Positions 48,287 through 60,200 of a DNA stretch of 64,000 nucleotides are shown in pieces; position 1 is the stretch's first letter, and the number at the start of each line of letters is the position of its first letter. Under the pieces are notes generated by a model. The model was not told where the DNA came from and did no database searches. It saw only the letters and a program-made list of their open reading frames with translations. The position numbers and the translations under genes were made by a program. Origin of the DNA: Kryptolebias marmoratus (lineage: Eukaryota > Chordata > Actinopteri > Cyprinodontiformes > Rivulidae); assembly GCF_001649575.2 (NCBI RefSeq), contig NC_051436.1:10771141-10835140 (forward strand). Direction: 5' to 3'.

Positions 48287-51200
48287 ATGTCGAACCGAAA
48301 GCACCGGGACAACCAAGAAATCTGCGCCCGCAAGGTCCGGGAGCTGGCCCAGTCCGGGGTAAACAAACACTGCTTCGAGTGCAGCCAGCCCGGGGTGACG
48401 TACACGGACATCACGGTGGGCAGCTTCGTCTGCACGTCGTGCTCCGGAATGCTGTGAGTAAAAAAACAACAACAAGATAAATACAAACGAAAACAACAAG
48501 AAGAAGAAAACCAGGCGCGCATCCTCATGATAAACAGAGCAGAAAGTAGCAGGCCTGAGGTTTGCGGCGGCAGCGTGCACCGCCCAGACTCAGATGTGCA
48601 GAGTAATATTTTGATGCCCCCCCACCACCTCCTCCCCACGTTAACAGGAGGTGGTGGAGGAGGAGGAGGAGGGTGGGGGTGTTGGTGCAGCAGCCCGGGA
48701 TGCGTGCGGGCGGCGCGCGCATTAATTTACGCAGTGTCCGCCTCTGTCTCTGCCTCCCAGCGGCCTCAGAAACGCCACCTCCCCGGCCCTGACGGTGCAG
48801 GTTTGACACGCTCCTTCTGTCCCTGTGTAGGACCTGCTCCAGCTGCGCGCGTGTGTGTGTGCGTGTGTGAGTGTGTGTGTGCGTGTGTGTGTGTGTCACA
48901 GTTTGGTTCTGCATGCCCCCCTCTGGAAGACAGGTTGTTGTAGTGACTTATTGCGCAATCTCGCACAGCAGTGTCCCACTTTCCTCCCCGTCCCCTCCAC
49001 CCAGCATGGAGAGAGAGAGAGAGTAGGAGGACGTGTTGTTCCTCCTCCACATACAGGGGAGCGCGTGGCACCTCCCCGCCTCCTCCAAAAACCTCACAGT
49101 CACACCCCCCCCCCCNNNNNNNNNNNNNNNNNNNNNNNNNNNNNNNNNNNNNNNNNNNNNNNNNNNNNNNNNNNNNNNNNNNNNNNNNNNNNNNNNNNNN
49201 NNNNNNNNNNNNNNNNNNNNNNNNNNNNNNNNNNNNNNNNNNNNTCCTTCCTCCTTATAATCCTCACTTTTCGTTTCTTCCTCTGCGTCCCAGGAGAGGC
49301 CTCAACCCTCCCCACAGAGTCAAGTCCATCTCCATGACGACGTTCTCCCAACAGGAAGTGGAGTTCCTCCAAAACCATGGCAACGAGGTGAGCGACGGCG
49401 TTGGCGTTTCGGGTCCGACCTTGTGTCCTGAAACGTCCCCCTCCCTGAGAGGACTAAATGCATGTAATCTGTGGTTAGAGGTGTTGTTGTTGTTTTTGTT
49501 TTTGTTTTTAGAAAGAACGCTGCTTGTTCCGCCAAGAGACGAGCCAAAAACATAACAAAATAAAATGATGGGGCCAACAACAACAACAACAAAAAAAAAA
49601 GCACAATCTGCCCCTGTTCTGGGCGCACGTTTGTGCACGAGAAAAAAAAATAAAGATCACGTTGACATGGCGGCGTTGTAGCCCTTTGGGCCGCTCGACA
49701 CCGGGAGACGTTGGGGAACCTGTCGGGACTCGGAGGACGTGTTGTGGACGACTCTCAGCTACTACCGCCTCAATCCTCGGTTCCTTGTCTATAGATCTGA
49801 GCTGCTTTTCGGCTTCCTCGGGCCAGTCGGCCATCTTGAATCGTGTTGCCGGTTGTAGGCGGCATACATCTGTCCAGTGGTTCACGGGATATTTCGCTAA
49901 CAGACCCGCGGACAGAAGGGATGAGCAGCCAGAGGTGAACGCTTGTTTGGCTTTTCCCAGTTAATGTGCTATTATTTTGAAAGGGTTATGAAGTGGAAAC
50001 TATGTTCAAACAACGCTTAAAACAAGTTATTTAAGTTTTAGGTCAGAGAAACGGGTCGCTGCAGTGTTGTGTGGACGTGTTTGACTAAATAACATTCACG
50101 AGCTCTGATTTCAGTTCAGCTTTAAATGAATATTTATTTCTTCACTTTAAAAGCGCCGTGACGCCAAACGGGGCGCGGCCCGCTCTCGGCTCGGAGCTGA
50201 CAGAGTCGTCCAGGTGTGTTTGCGGCTGCGCTCCGGTGAAGTCGAGCCTTCTCCTCTCCCCACCATCATCATTCTCTCAGGATTGATCCGGCCTGCTATG
50301 ACTCACGGCGTTCGCAGCGCTCTGACTCCCTTCGCCGGATGATTCACCGGGGAGGAAAAAATCTCTCCGTGGTTTCTGCGAAGCCGAGTTTCGAACGATT
50401 TAACAAGGATTAGAGTTTCAAACTCTTGACAGTCAAGTCCGGGCTGCTCAGTTTCTGTTTACTTGTAAAACTCATGTGTGTGTGTGTGTGTGTGTGTGTT
50501 CAGGTCGGGAGAAGAACCTGGCTGTGTGTGTTCGACCCGAAGGCCGACGGCTGCCCCGACCTGAAGGACTCGCAGAAGTTTAAGGAGTTTCTTCAGGATA
50601 AATACGAGAAGAAGAAATGGTGAGAAACACGGATGTGAGCAAACGAGGTCTGGGTCCACGGCTGTAAACATTTGACTGATTCTTCTGGTCATTCTGACTA
50701 ATAAATAGAAAAATAAATTTAAAAATGGAGGAAAATGTCAATCAAATAGACCGGTCGCGGTTGCTCGTTTTAACAAAAACTAATTCCTGTGTTTAAAACA
50801 GGAAACAACAGTTTATTTCACAGTGTTTCTTGTCTCTTTTTTTTAAAATCAGATTTCCTGATGAGGTGTAAGTTTCAGCTTTTCGATGAAGTTTCTTCAG
50901 CCAGTCTTTGGAAATTCGTTTCGATTCGCCGCAAAAAATACGACCCGTTTGCGAGGGATCCTCCGGAATTCGAATAAGGTGGACAAAACGCCATCAGATA
51001 ACCTGGCGGGGCACGAGATCGTGAGGTTACATAAACGGGTCGAATCAGACCAACGGGTCGAAAAACACGAGACTCGTTTCTTATCATTCGCCGAAAGGCC
51101 GTAGAGTCTGGTCGCCACGGATGGTTTCCGGTAAATTTTACCGGAGTAATCTAGATTTTAAAGTTCAGTCAGTGATGAGAAGTCAAGCTGGCCCTGAAGC

Positions 51201-54200
51201 AGCCATACAGCCCCAAACCATGATGCTACCACCACCGTGTTAAACTGATATGATGAGGTTTCTGTCCAGGGATTTCGCATTTAAACCAAAAAGTTGCAGT
51301 TTCGTATCGTCCGGTTTGTGTTGTTTGGTTTCCTCCAGACGCTTCTGAAGTCTAACACGAATCAGAAAAGCGTCTCCCGGTCCCTCCCGGTCCCTCTGGG
51401 TCCCTCTGGGTCCCTCTGGGTCCGGCCGTAAACATCGCCTTCTTTGAAGTAGCCTTTGTTGTCCGGCTCCACCAGGAAGAAGACTCGCTGGGCGTGAATT
51501 TCCTCCGTTTGTACGCCATCTGTCTGGGGTTTGGAGTTCAGAAACACGTCCCGAAGCCTCTCACACTTCGCCTCGCTGTAGGTCGCCTTCATCGGAGGCG
51601 CTGAGGAGAAGTGAAAGGAAGGCGAGACGAAGCCTCGGAGCCACATTTGGACAACGGATTAAAAAAAATAAAAACGAACCGAATGCTCCAAAGGAAAGAG
51701 TAACCGGTTCGTCCAGAAGCCCGTGGAGCGTTCTTATGATCGCAGACGAGCGCGGTTCGTCGGCGTTTTCTCACATGAACAGTTGGTCCGGCGACGGGCC
51801 GAGTCGCACAGCGTGAGGGCCTCGGGCGCCGAGGTTCACACCCAGTTTCCTGCTCTGGGTCGGCGCTAAAAGCTGCTTTTCTCCCTCTCAGAGTCTCATC
51901 AGTCAAATTCTTAAAGCAATTCTTCAAGATAACTTTCTGAACAACCTCAGTTTGGAGACATCGGTTTGTTATGGCTTGATTAATGAGCTAATGGCTAGTC
52001 TGAGCGGGGGGCCAAGACTAAACTGGATTTCTGTCTTTAAACGAGTCCAATCTCCAAACCTTTACAGCTGTTTAGTGTTTTAAAGGCTTTTGTTGCCAAC
52101 AATAACGTCCCCCTGCGTGGCAACAAATACTGTACTCCTGCTGGAAGTGCCACAGCTAGCCGCTGCTGCCACTATGTAGAACCGTGCAAGATGGAACTGC
52201 GTCCGTCCGATCCTCTTTGGACTAGCCATTAGCTCGTCAGTCAGCCGTTTCTCCACCAGGTAAGATACTAGCTGCTCACTGCATCTCCACTGAACTCCAC
52301 CTCAGGCGGTCCGAACTTTTTTTTTTTTTTCTTTTGCAGGCATTTCTCCAAAAGTAAAAACCGGAGGGACGCGGAGGGTCCCTGGAGCCCGGGGGTCCAG
52401 GCCGCGCCCCCTCCCCACGGCCCCCTGACGAGCCAGGGCCCGCCCCACAACCTGCCCGCCAGCGCCAGACCGACGCGACCACTGGTGAGAGGCCCCTCCC
52501 CCCCGAGGGTCGTCTGTGGGGGGATTTGAGTCGAGGCGGGAGAAAGGAAAGCGTTGAGCAGAAGTGAAACAGAATTATGCGTAAAAAATAAAACAAAACA
52601 AAGAGGAAACGAAAAGGCGGTAAGCGGTTCAGACGAGCGGCGAAGTGAGGAAAAAAAAAAAAGAAGAGGAGATCAGGTGACGAGGTGACCTGGATTCTCT
52701 GCTCGGACACTCGGAGGGGGACTCGGCATCAAAGCTTCTGCTTCTGAATTATTGAAAGAGTCTCACCTCGTCTCTCTCTGTTTCTGTCTCTGTCTCTGTC
52801 TCCGCCCCCCCGCGGCGTCCTCCGGCTCCAGTCTCAGACCCAGCTGCCGTCGTGGGATCGAGCTCCCACCGCCTCGCCTGCTGACATGAGGACGGACGCC
52901 TTCACGGCCCGCCCGTCCCGCTCGCAGAGCTTCAGGGACCCCTCTCTGAAAGGTCAGCGGTCCGATGCCGGCCGGGGGGGGGGTGTCCGGGTTCCCGTGG
53001 GGTCAGCCTCGTCACGTGTCTCTCTTCTTGTCGTTCTCTCCCTGATGCAGACTCCAGCCTGTGCGGTTTGGAACGGCAGCGACCGGGCTCTCTGTCGCTG
53101 GGCGGGCCGGGCCACGCCCCCTCGTTCCCCGCCCTGCCGCGGCCTTCAGGTCGGCCATTTTCTTTTCTCACTTGTCTCATGTATCTTATGATAGCTGTCA
53201 GCGAACATCTGGGACCTGTGGGCTTTTAGCTTTTCATCTTTGTGAGACTTTTTTTCTGCGTCCTCACAGGAAGTCAAACAGAGAAACGTTTTTTTTTTTA
53301 AATTTATTTTTATTTCAACATCATTACAGCTGCTAGGAAAGACAACAGTTCTCCCTAAAATGACAACAAATAACCAGTTCTGCCCGTACGTTTGGCCTCT
53401 CTGTTAGCGAAATATCCCACAGTCCTGGTCCTGGAGGGCGTCCGTCCTGCAGGTTCCTCGGCTCCTCGGCAGGTCTTCGGGTTCCACAGAAGCCCGTTGA
53501 TCCCTCGGTCCCTCAGATCAGACGCGTCGGAGGAGAGAGACGTCTAAAACCTGCGGGACGGTGTCCTTCCAGGACCAGGACTGTCGCGACCGTCGCCGCA
53601 CCGGGTTGCTTTAACAAAGCGGTGGAACGGGGAGGACGCTTTGATATGTCTTCAGTGACTCTCTCTCCTTTGTCTCTCCTCTTTCTGTCCACCCCCTGTC
53701 CTCCTGTCCTCCTGTCCTCCTGACCTCGTAGCCAGCAGCTCATTCAAAAACCACTTCACTTTAGGTAAGAGCCGACGCTTCTGAGTGTGTGTTGAGTGAA
53801 TCAATGAGCTCCACCCCCCCCTCACCCCCCACCCACACCCACACCTCACACNNNNNNNNNNNNNNNNNNNNNNNNNNNNNNNNNNNNNNNNNNNNNNNNN
53901 NNNNNNNNNNNNNNNNNNNNNNNNNNNNNNNNNNNNNNNNNNNNNNNNNNNNNNNNNNNNNNNNNNNNNNNGCCTCGCGTGCACGTGGCTTTAATTCGAG
54001 GAACGACGCAGCTCCTCCGTTACGGCAGGTCAGTGCTGAAAATTAGGGTCAGGACTTGTTTTTTTTTATTTTTTTCTTCGTCAGGTTTTAGATCCGAGAG
54101 CTGGAGGGGTGAAGGAGGCGCAGACGGCTCCCCCCCCCCGGGGGGGCGGGGGGCAGCGGAGAGGATGGATGGGGTGGGGTGGAGGACAGGTTTTCAGCTA

Positions 54201-57200
54201 TTTTTAGGGGTCCGTCAGGCTGATATTCCTCGCCGCGTTGGTGTTGAAGCACTCAGAGAACTATGTGGGGCGCAGCTGTAATCTCAGCCGGAGCGTTTGC
54301 CCTCGGAGGGAGGGGGGGTCAGAGCAGGGGGGGTCAGAACTCGTCCCAAACAGGACCAGCCTGGTCCCCGTCTCTCTCTCCAAGTCCTCGGTGAAGACGG
54401 GCTTTTCGTTCCCGCCTCCGCGCTAACAGCCGCCGCCGTGTTGATGTCCTGCTTTTCTTAGAAGCTGTTTTAAAGATCCTTTTTTTTTTGTTCCCTTTAA
54501 CGTTCAGAGACGCCCCCGGCTCGTCCCGCTGACCTGCCACGGCCCGAAAACCGTTGGATTAGGATCGTCCGCTTCCGTGTGAAGGTTTATGACCGGTGCA
54601 GATTTCAGTCGACGCAGCGTTTTACAGAAAACAGAGTTTTTAAAAAGAAAACCTTTTTTTTTTTCACAAAAAAGCAACAAAACTGAGCAAGAAGATAAAC
54701 AGATACATTTAATTTTATGTCTTTATCTCACTCGTCCAAAACAAATGACTCCACATGTGACCTCGTTTACGTGAAGAAAACAAAATCAGCTGCAAGAGTT
54801 TTTACTTAAATAAATCTTTACATTTCAGTATATTTGACTGAAACAACCTGAATGTTCAGCTTTATTTTGGTAATACAGGTTTAGCACGAGTCATAAATCA
54901 AAGAACATTACAGGAATTTAGAAAAATCTAACATTTTCAACGTTTGCGTTTCCGTATTCCGACTTTATTTTTGCTCGTTAGCGCTGCGTCTTCCTTTTTT
55001 TTTTTAACTTACGTTCTTAATGTATTTTATTATTTGTGCAAAAGTACAAAAAAATAAAAAAAAACATCTCTTTTTATAATTTCTGTGTGAATAAATCCAC
55101 AGAGCTGAGTTCAACGTGATGGATTACCTTTTCAAACTAGTTTTATTCGTTTAAATTGTTTCGTTTTCTCTCTCTCTCTGTGTGTTTGAACAAATCTGGA
55201 GGTTTGTGTGAGCTCCGGTGTGGTTTTCCCCTCGTCGCTGCTCATGAATTTACTACGAAGTCCGACTATTAATGTCCTCGTTTCCTGAGCGCTCGAAGGA
55301 CTTCCTGGTTCCTTGAAACCAAGTCGATCAAGGCCTCATTGACTCTGCTTCAGATACTTTTTAAAAACAGGTTTCTTCTCCTCCTTTAGTTAAGAAAACG
55401 GAAACCCTGAAATACCCAAACCGTCCCACTAGGGGGCGAGAATGTTCAGAATGACTTATTAAAAAACAGAGAAAGAACAGGTGAAGCTTGACTGAAGAGT
55501 CTGTAATAACTTTTTGTTTTTTAATCGTTTTCAGTTTACTTCCAGTTATTAACGTTTTCAGCACTGAACCAAAAATTTTTCCGGTGTCGGGATCGGGACG
55601 AGGTGAGACGAACGCAGAAAAAAAAATCCCAGCCCTGGGGGAAATCCCTGCGTATAATAGTCGGTTATCGTGTAGCTCGGGGATGAAAATCCAGTTTTCC
55701 ATCCGGTGCGCTCGTTTCGACAAGCTGCGTCTCGTTTTGAAGCTTTTGTGTTGGAGAAAAAAACAAAAAACAAAAAACAACCTCAGCGTTTAAAAAATTC
55801 CTCTGTTGTGACTCATTTTGCCATCGAGCGTCACATATTTTGAAATATAATCTTCCTCGCCACAACTTTATTTACACGTAAATGTCTGTTTTTGATGGAA
55901 TCCGGAGTGGGGAGGGGGGTCCGTCTTCTTAAATTGGGTATTTGACTTCAAAATTACACGAAGAAGTCAAACCCTGACAGCTGGAGAGGCTTGATTCTGA
56001 CGTCTGAGCGGCAGAAAAGCTTCTCTTCCTGAAAGAAACAACCTCGTCTCGTCTGCACGTTTCAGCCTCTGCGCTCACTGAAAACTTCTTCTTCAGCCCA
56101 TCTCTGCGCCGACGTTCACGCCTCTCTCCCTTTGCTCTCAGGTCGGACGGTGTCGGTCTCGGGGACCACGGGGCCCTTCAGGGCCTTTCCCAAGTCCCTC
56201 AGCGTGGACTTCAGCGGTCTGAGCCACCCTCAGACGCAGGCCCTGCCTCAGTCCCGGTCCCAGCCTCAGCAGCAGCCCGCCACCGTCAGCCAGACGACAC
56301 CTCCGGTCGGCGGCGGCCAGGACCGATACGCCGCCGTGTCCCACCTGGATAGCGTCTTCTTTGAATCGTCGTCCACCGCAGGTATTTAAAAAACATCACG
56401 AAACAATCTAATCTGGTACCTTTTTTTAGCAATTTCTATGTTTTCTGCAGCTCTTATGTTTCAAAAGAATCAAACGCTGGGTCTGTGTTTACTGAGCTTG
56501 GTGACCTTTGACCTTTTCTGTCGTCCCTCGAAGACATCGAGGACACAAACTAACCTTTGGGACAGAGCATTGATTTTTTAAAATTTATTTCCCCTCCCCC
56601 TGGTTCATCTCTGAACAGGAGCGAAGCGAAAGCCGCCGCGTATTTAAAGGGATAGTTCGGATTTTTTTTTAAAGTGACGTTCTCATCAGCAGTCAGTGTC
56701 TTACCTGCAGCAGACAGCAGTCAGAGCGACCTCGGTTCGGAGAATCAGGGAGAAATTGTCACCCTAATCAAACTCGAACCTGAAAATCATTTTTAGAGCA
56801 GTTCAAACAAACGCCAATTTTTTCTCCGATTCTCCAACCCTCTGCAGGTAAGATACTGACTGCTCATGGCGGCCCCCAGCTCATTCGAATCAATCTTTAT
56901 TGTTACAGCGCTTTTGACGCACAGTGAATTTTGGAAATGTGAAATGTGTTTTTTTGATAATTTTGGTCCTTCAGTAATTAAAGGCGGTCAACCAATCAGG
57001 TCAAAGTCCTAAACTAAAGTCATATGAGAAGGGGCGGCCATCTTGAATCGTGTTGACTTCACTTTACTATCTGATGGTTTCATTAAAGCCATGAAAGCCG
57101 TCGAAATACGTTTTTTTCTGTTTTTAATTAAAGTTTTTATTAGTTTTTGAATCATTAAATGTTAGTTTGGGGGCTGATGTAACTCAAACTCGTCTGGGTT

Positions 57201-60200
57201 TTTGTAAAAATGTTCCTTTTTTTTTTTTGTTTCACATCTATATTCGTCGATCAGTCAGGGTTCAGAATCTCTCCGTCGCTCGACTCCCTCCCTCAGAGCG
57301 ACTCGCCTCCGGTCGAGTCGTCCTCGCAGCTTTTAGTCACCGTTTCTTCTCAGCAGAAGAAGTTCAACCTTTCCTCCTTCCACCCGCCGTCTCTGACTCC
57401 ATCACTCCATCGTTCTCCCTCTGACTCTGTTCACATCCGGGGATCATTTCCCCGACTCCACGGAGGCCGTCCGAAGCGAAACTCGCCGATGTAAACAAAC
57501 GGCTCGTGATTGTTGGCAACAAAACCCCGACTGCCGATTTTGCTCCTTTATCACAAACCGCTGCAGACTTGTGGTAGAGACCGAGGCGTATTTCAGGGTT
57601 ATTACCACAGGTGACACATATCGAACAACAATAAAAGAATTGCGTGTTTCGACGCCTGTTAGGGCTTTAAACCCCGCCCCCCGGAGAAACGTCCTGCCTC
57701 TGAACCAAGCCGTCCGTTTCCAGGATCCCGTTCGTGAAGAGTTGAGTTTGAAACGGTCGTATTAATGTTTCCGCTTTGATAAGAGCCCCGGCGCTCTGTG
57801 GCAGGAGGGGAGAGTGTGTGTGTGTGTGTGTGTGTGTTGCGTAACACTCTTACTCCGAGGCCCTCAGCAGCTGAATTATGCTCGTTGTTTTTACTCCAGA
57901 CGCTTATAAAGGCCTGTTTTTAGACCATCAGCTGGTTTTTTGTTGTTGTTGTTTTTGTCTGCATGTCGGGGCGGCTGTGTAAACGGATATAACTCGTGCG
58001 AGGAACGAGTCTTGTTGTTGTCGTCCCCCTTGCTTGGCAGAGTCAGGAGGCTCATTGATTTCCTGCCCCGGCTGACTTTGATCCCTATCAGGCCGCTGGT
58101 TCAGTCAATCTGAACTTGCTGTCGGCCCTTTTTNNNNNNNNNNNNNNNNNNNNNNNNNNNNNNNNNNNNNNNNNNNNNNNNNNNNNNNNNNNNNNNNNNN
58201 NNNNNNNNNNNNNNNNNNNNNNNNNNNNNNNNNNNNNNNNNNNNNNNNNNNNNNNNNNNNNNNNNNNNNNNNNNNNNNNNNNNNNNNNNNNNNNNNNNNN
58301 NNNNNNNNNNNNNNNNNNNNNNNNNNNNNNNNNNNNNNNNNNNNNNNNNNNNNNNNNNNNNNNNNNNNNNNNNNNNNNNNNNNNNNNNNNNNNNNNNNNN
58401 NNNNNNNNNNNNNNNNNNNNNNNNNNNNNNNNNNNNNNNNNNNNNNNNNNNNNNNNNNNNNNNNNNNNNNNNNNNNNNNNNNNNNNNNNNNNNNNNNNNN
58501 NNNNNNNNNNNNNNNNNNNNNNNNNNNNNNNNNNNNNNNNNNNNNNNNNNNNNNNNNNNNNNNNNNNNNNNNNNNNNNNNNNNNNNNNNNNNNNNNNNNN
58601 NNNNNNNNNNNNNNNNNNNNNNNNNNNNNNNNNNNNNNNNNNNNNNNNNNNNNNNNNNNNNNNNNNNNNNNNNNNNNNNNNNNNNNNNNNNNNNNNNNNN
58701 NNNNNNNNNNNNNNNNNNNNNNNNNNNNNNNNNNNNNNNNNNNNNNNNNNNNNNNNNNNNNCACACACACACACACACACACACCTCACCTGTCCCGACA
58801 AACTATAATAAGAACTTTATCATCAGTGTACAAACAAGTCTTTACCTCCGATTATTCTTCCTCCTGCAGAAAGATGTTATTGTTTAAAACAGCTAGTTTT
58901 AAAAATTATACTTTATTTGAGCTTCAGTGAGCAATATGAGGTTAGAATGAAATGAATTATTTACAATATTAAATCTGTACACAGATCATCCTTCATTTAT
59001 TTTTAATATTTAGTCTTAAAGCAGGGGTGTCAAACCCTGTGACACAAGGGGGCCAAAATTAAAAATTTGGTCCTAGCCGAGGGCCGATCACGATCAATAT
59101 TTATTAAAAATTACATAAATTAAACTTGGTTTTAGATGTATTATGTCAAATCATTCATATAGGAATATAAATAAACTTTTCCCAGTTACAGATTATACAG
59201 AATTTAGAGCAAACATACTTAATTGAACACAGACAAAGAGATCAAACAAAAAGCTCATCATTAGCAGTCATTTCTTACGCCTCACTCAGCTTTTAAATGA
59301 ATTTTTTAACATTAAAACTGATTTTTTTAAAAAGCCATCAACAAAAACCTTATCATACAGAAATTAAAACTATATATTGTTGGCTTATAAGTCCCTGTCA
59401 AGAGAAAACTTCACTAATTAGGCTCAGTTTTTTTAAGCAAAATAAGACCTCGGACGTTTTTTTTTTTTTTTTTTTTCACCCATTTTCGGTCCAGGACCTG
59501 AACGTTCTTTATAGGAATGTTTCTGTTTGTGTTTCTGATGAATAAATCACTCCGAAACACAAATATTAAACCGAGTCGACACATAACTAACATCCTAACA
59601 AAGAACCTGTTTAAAATGGGCTTTTAGCTCCTAACTAGCTAGTAACAAAATGTTCGGCTGACTGTTTTGGCGTTTTTCTCTCCAGGTGACTCCGGTGCCT
59701 TCGTCACTTCGCCCACCTCCTCTGTTTTCCCTCCGTCGGCTTCCTTCCCGTCAGCTGCCGCCCAGAACGCGTTTCCTCACGAATCGGCCATCAATCAAGA
59801 AGCCAACGGTGAGATTTGTTTGTTTTTCCGGCTGCCCGGTGGTCCATTTCTTCCATCCAAATTTGGCTTTTCTCAGCCGGTATCTCGCTGCGGCTGCCGG
59901 CGACTCGAATCCAGAGAGTCTCCAAAATGTCTCCAAACGATTCAGGGGGTGGGTTCCTTAAATAACTGATCCTAATCTGCCCGTCTTCCTTTCAGGGGTA
60001 TAATCCAGTAGATTAAATCCGTGGTTTCAAACACTGCAGAGACTCGTGGCTCAGACTGTCACTCGTTAAAGTGTACAAACATCACTAATAAGTCAGTAAA
60101 TCGCCGAGGATGATCCCTATGGATTTCAAGCTCAAGGTCACAGATGACCCCTGTAGAAACCTTGTCCGTGTTCCAACTCTGCAATCGTGTGACGTAGGTA

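Noticed and set aside
58088..58808. Long open frames across 58134-58761
   Set aside because: They consist almost entirely of undetermined residues from a run of Ns.
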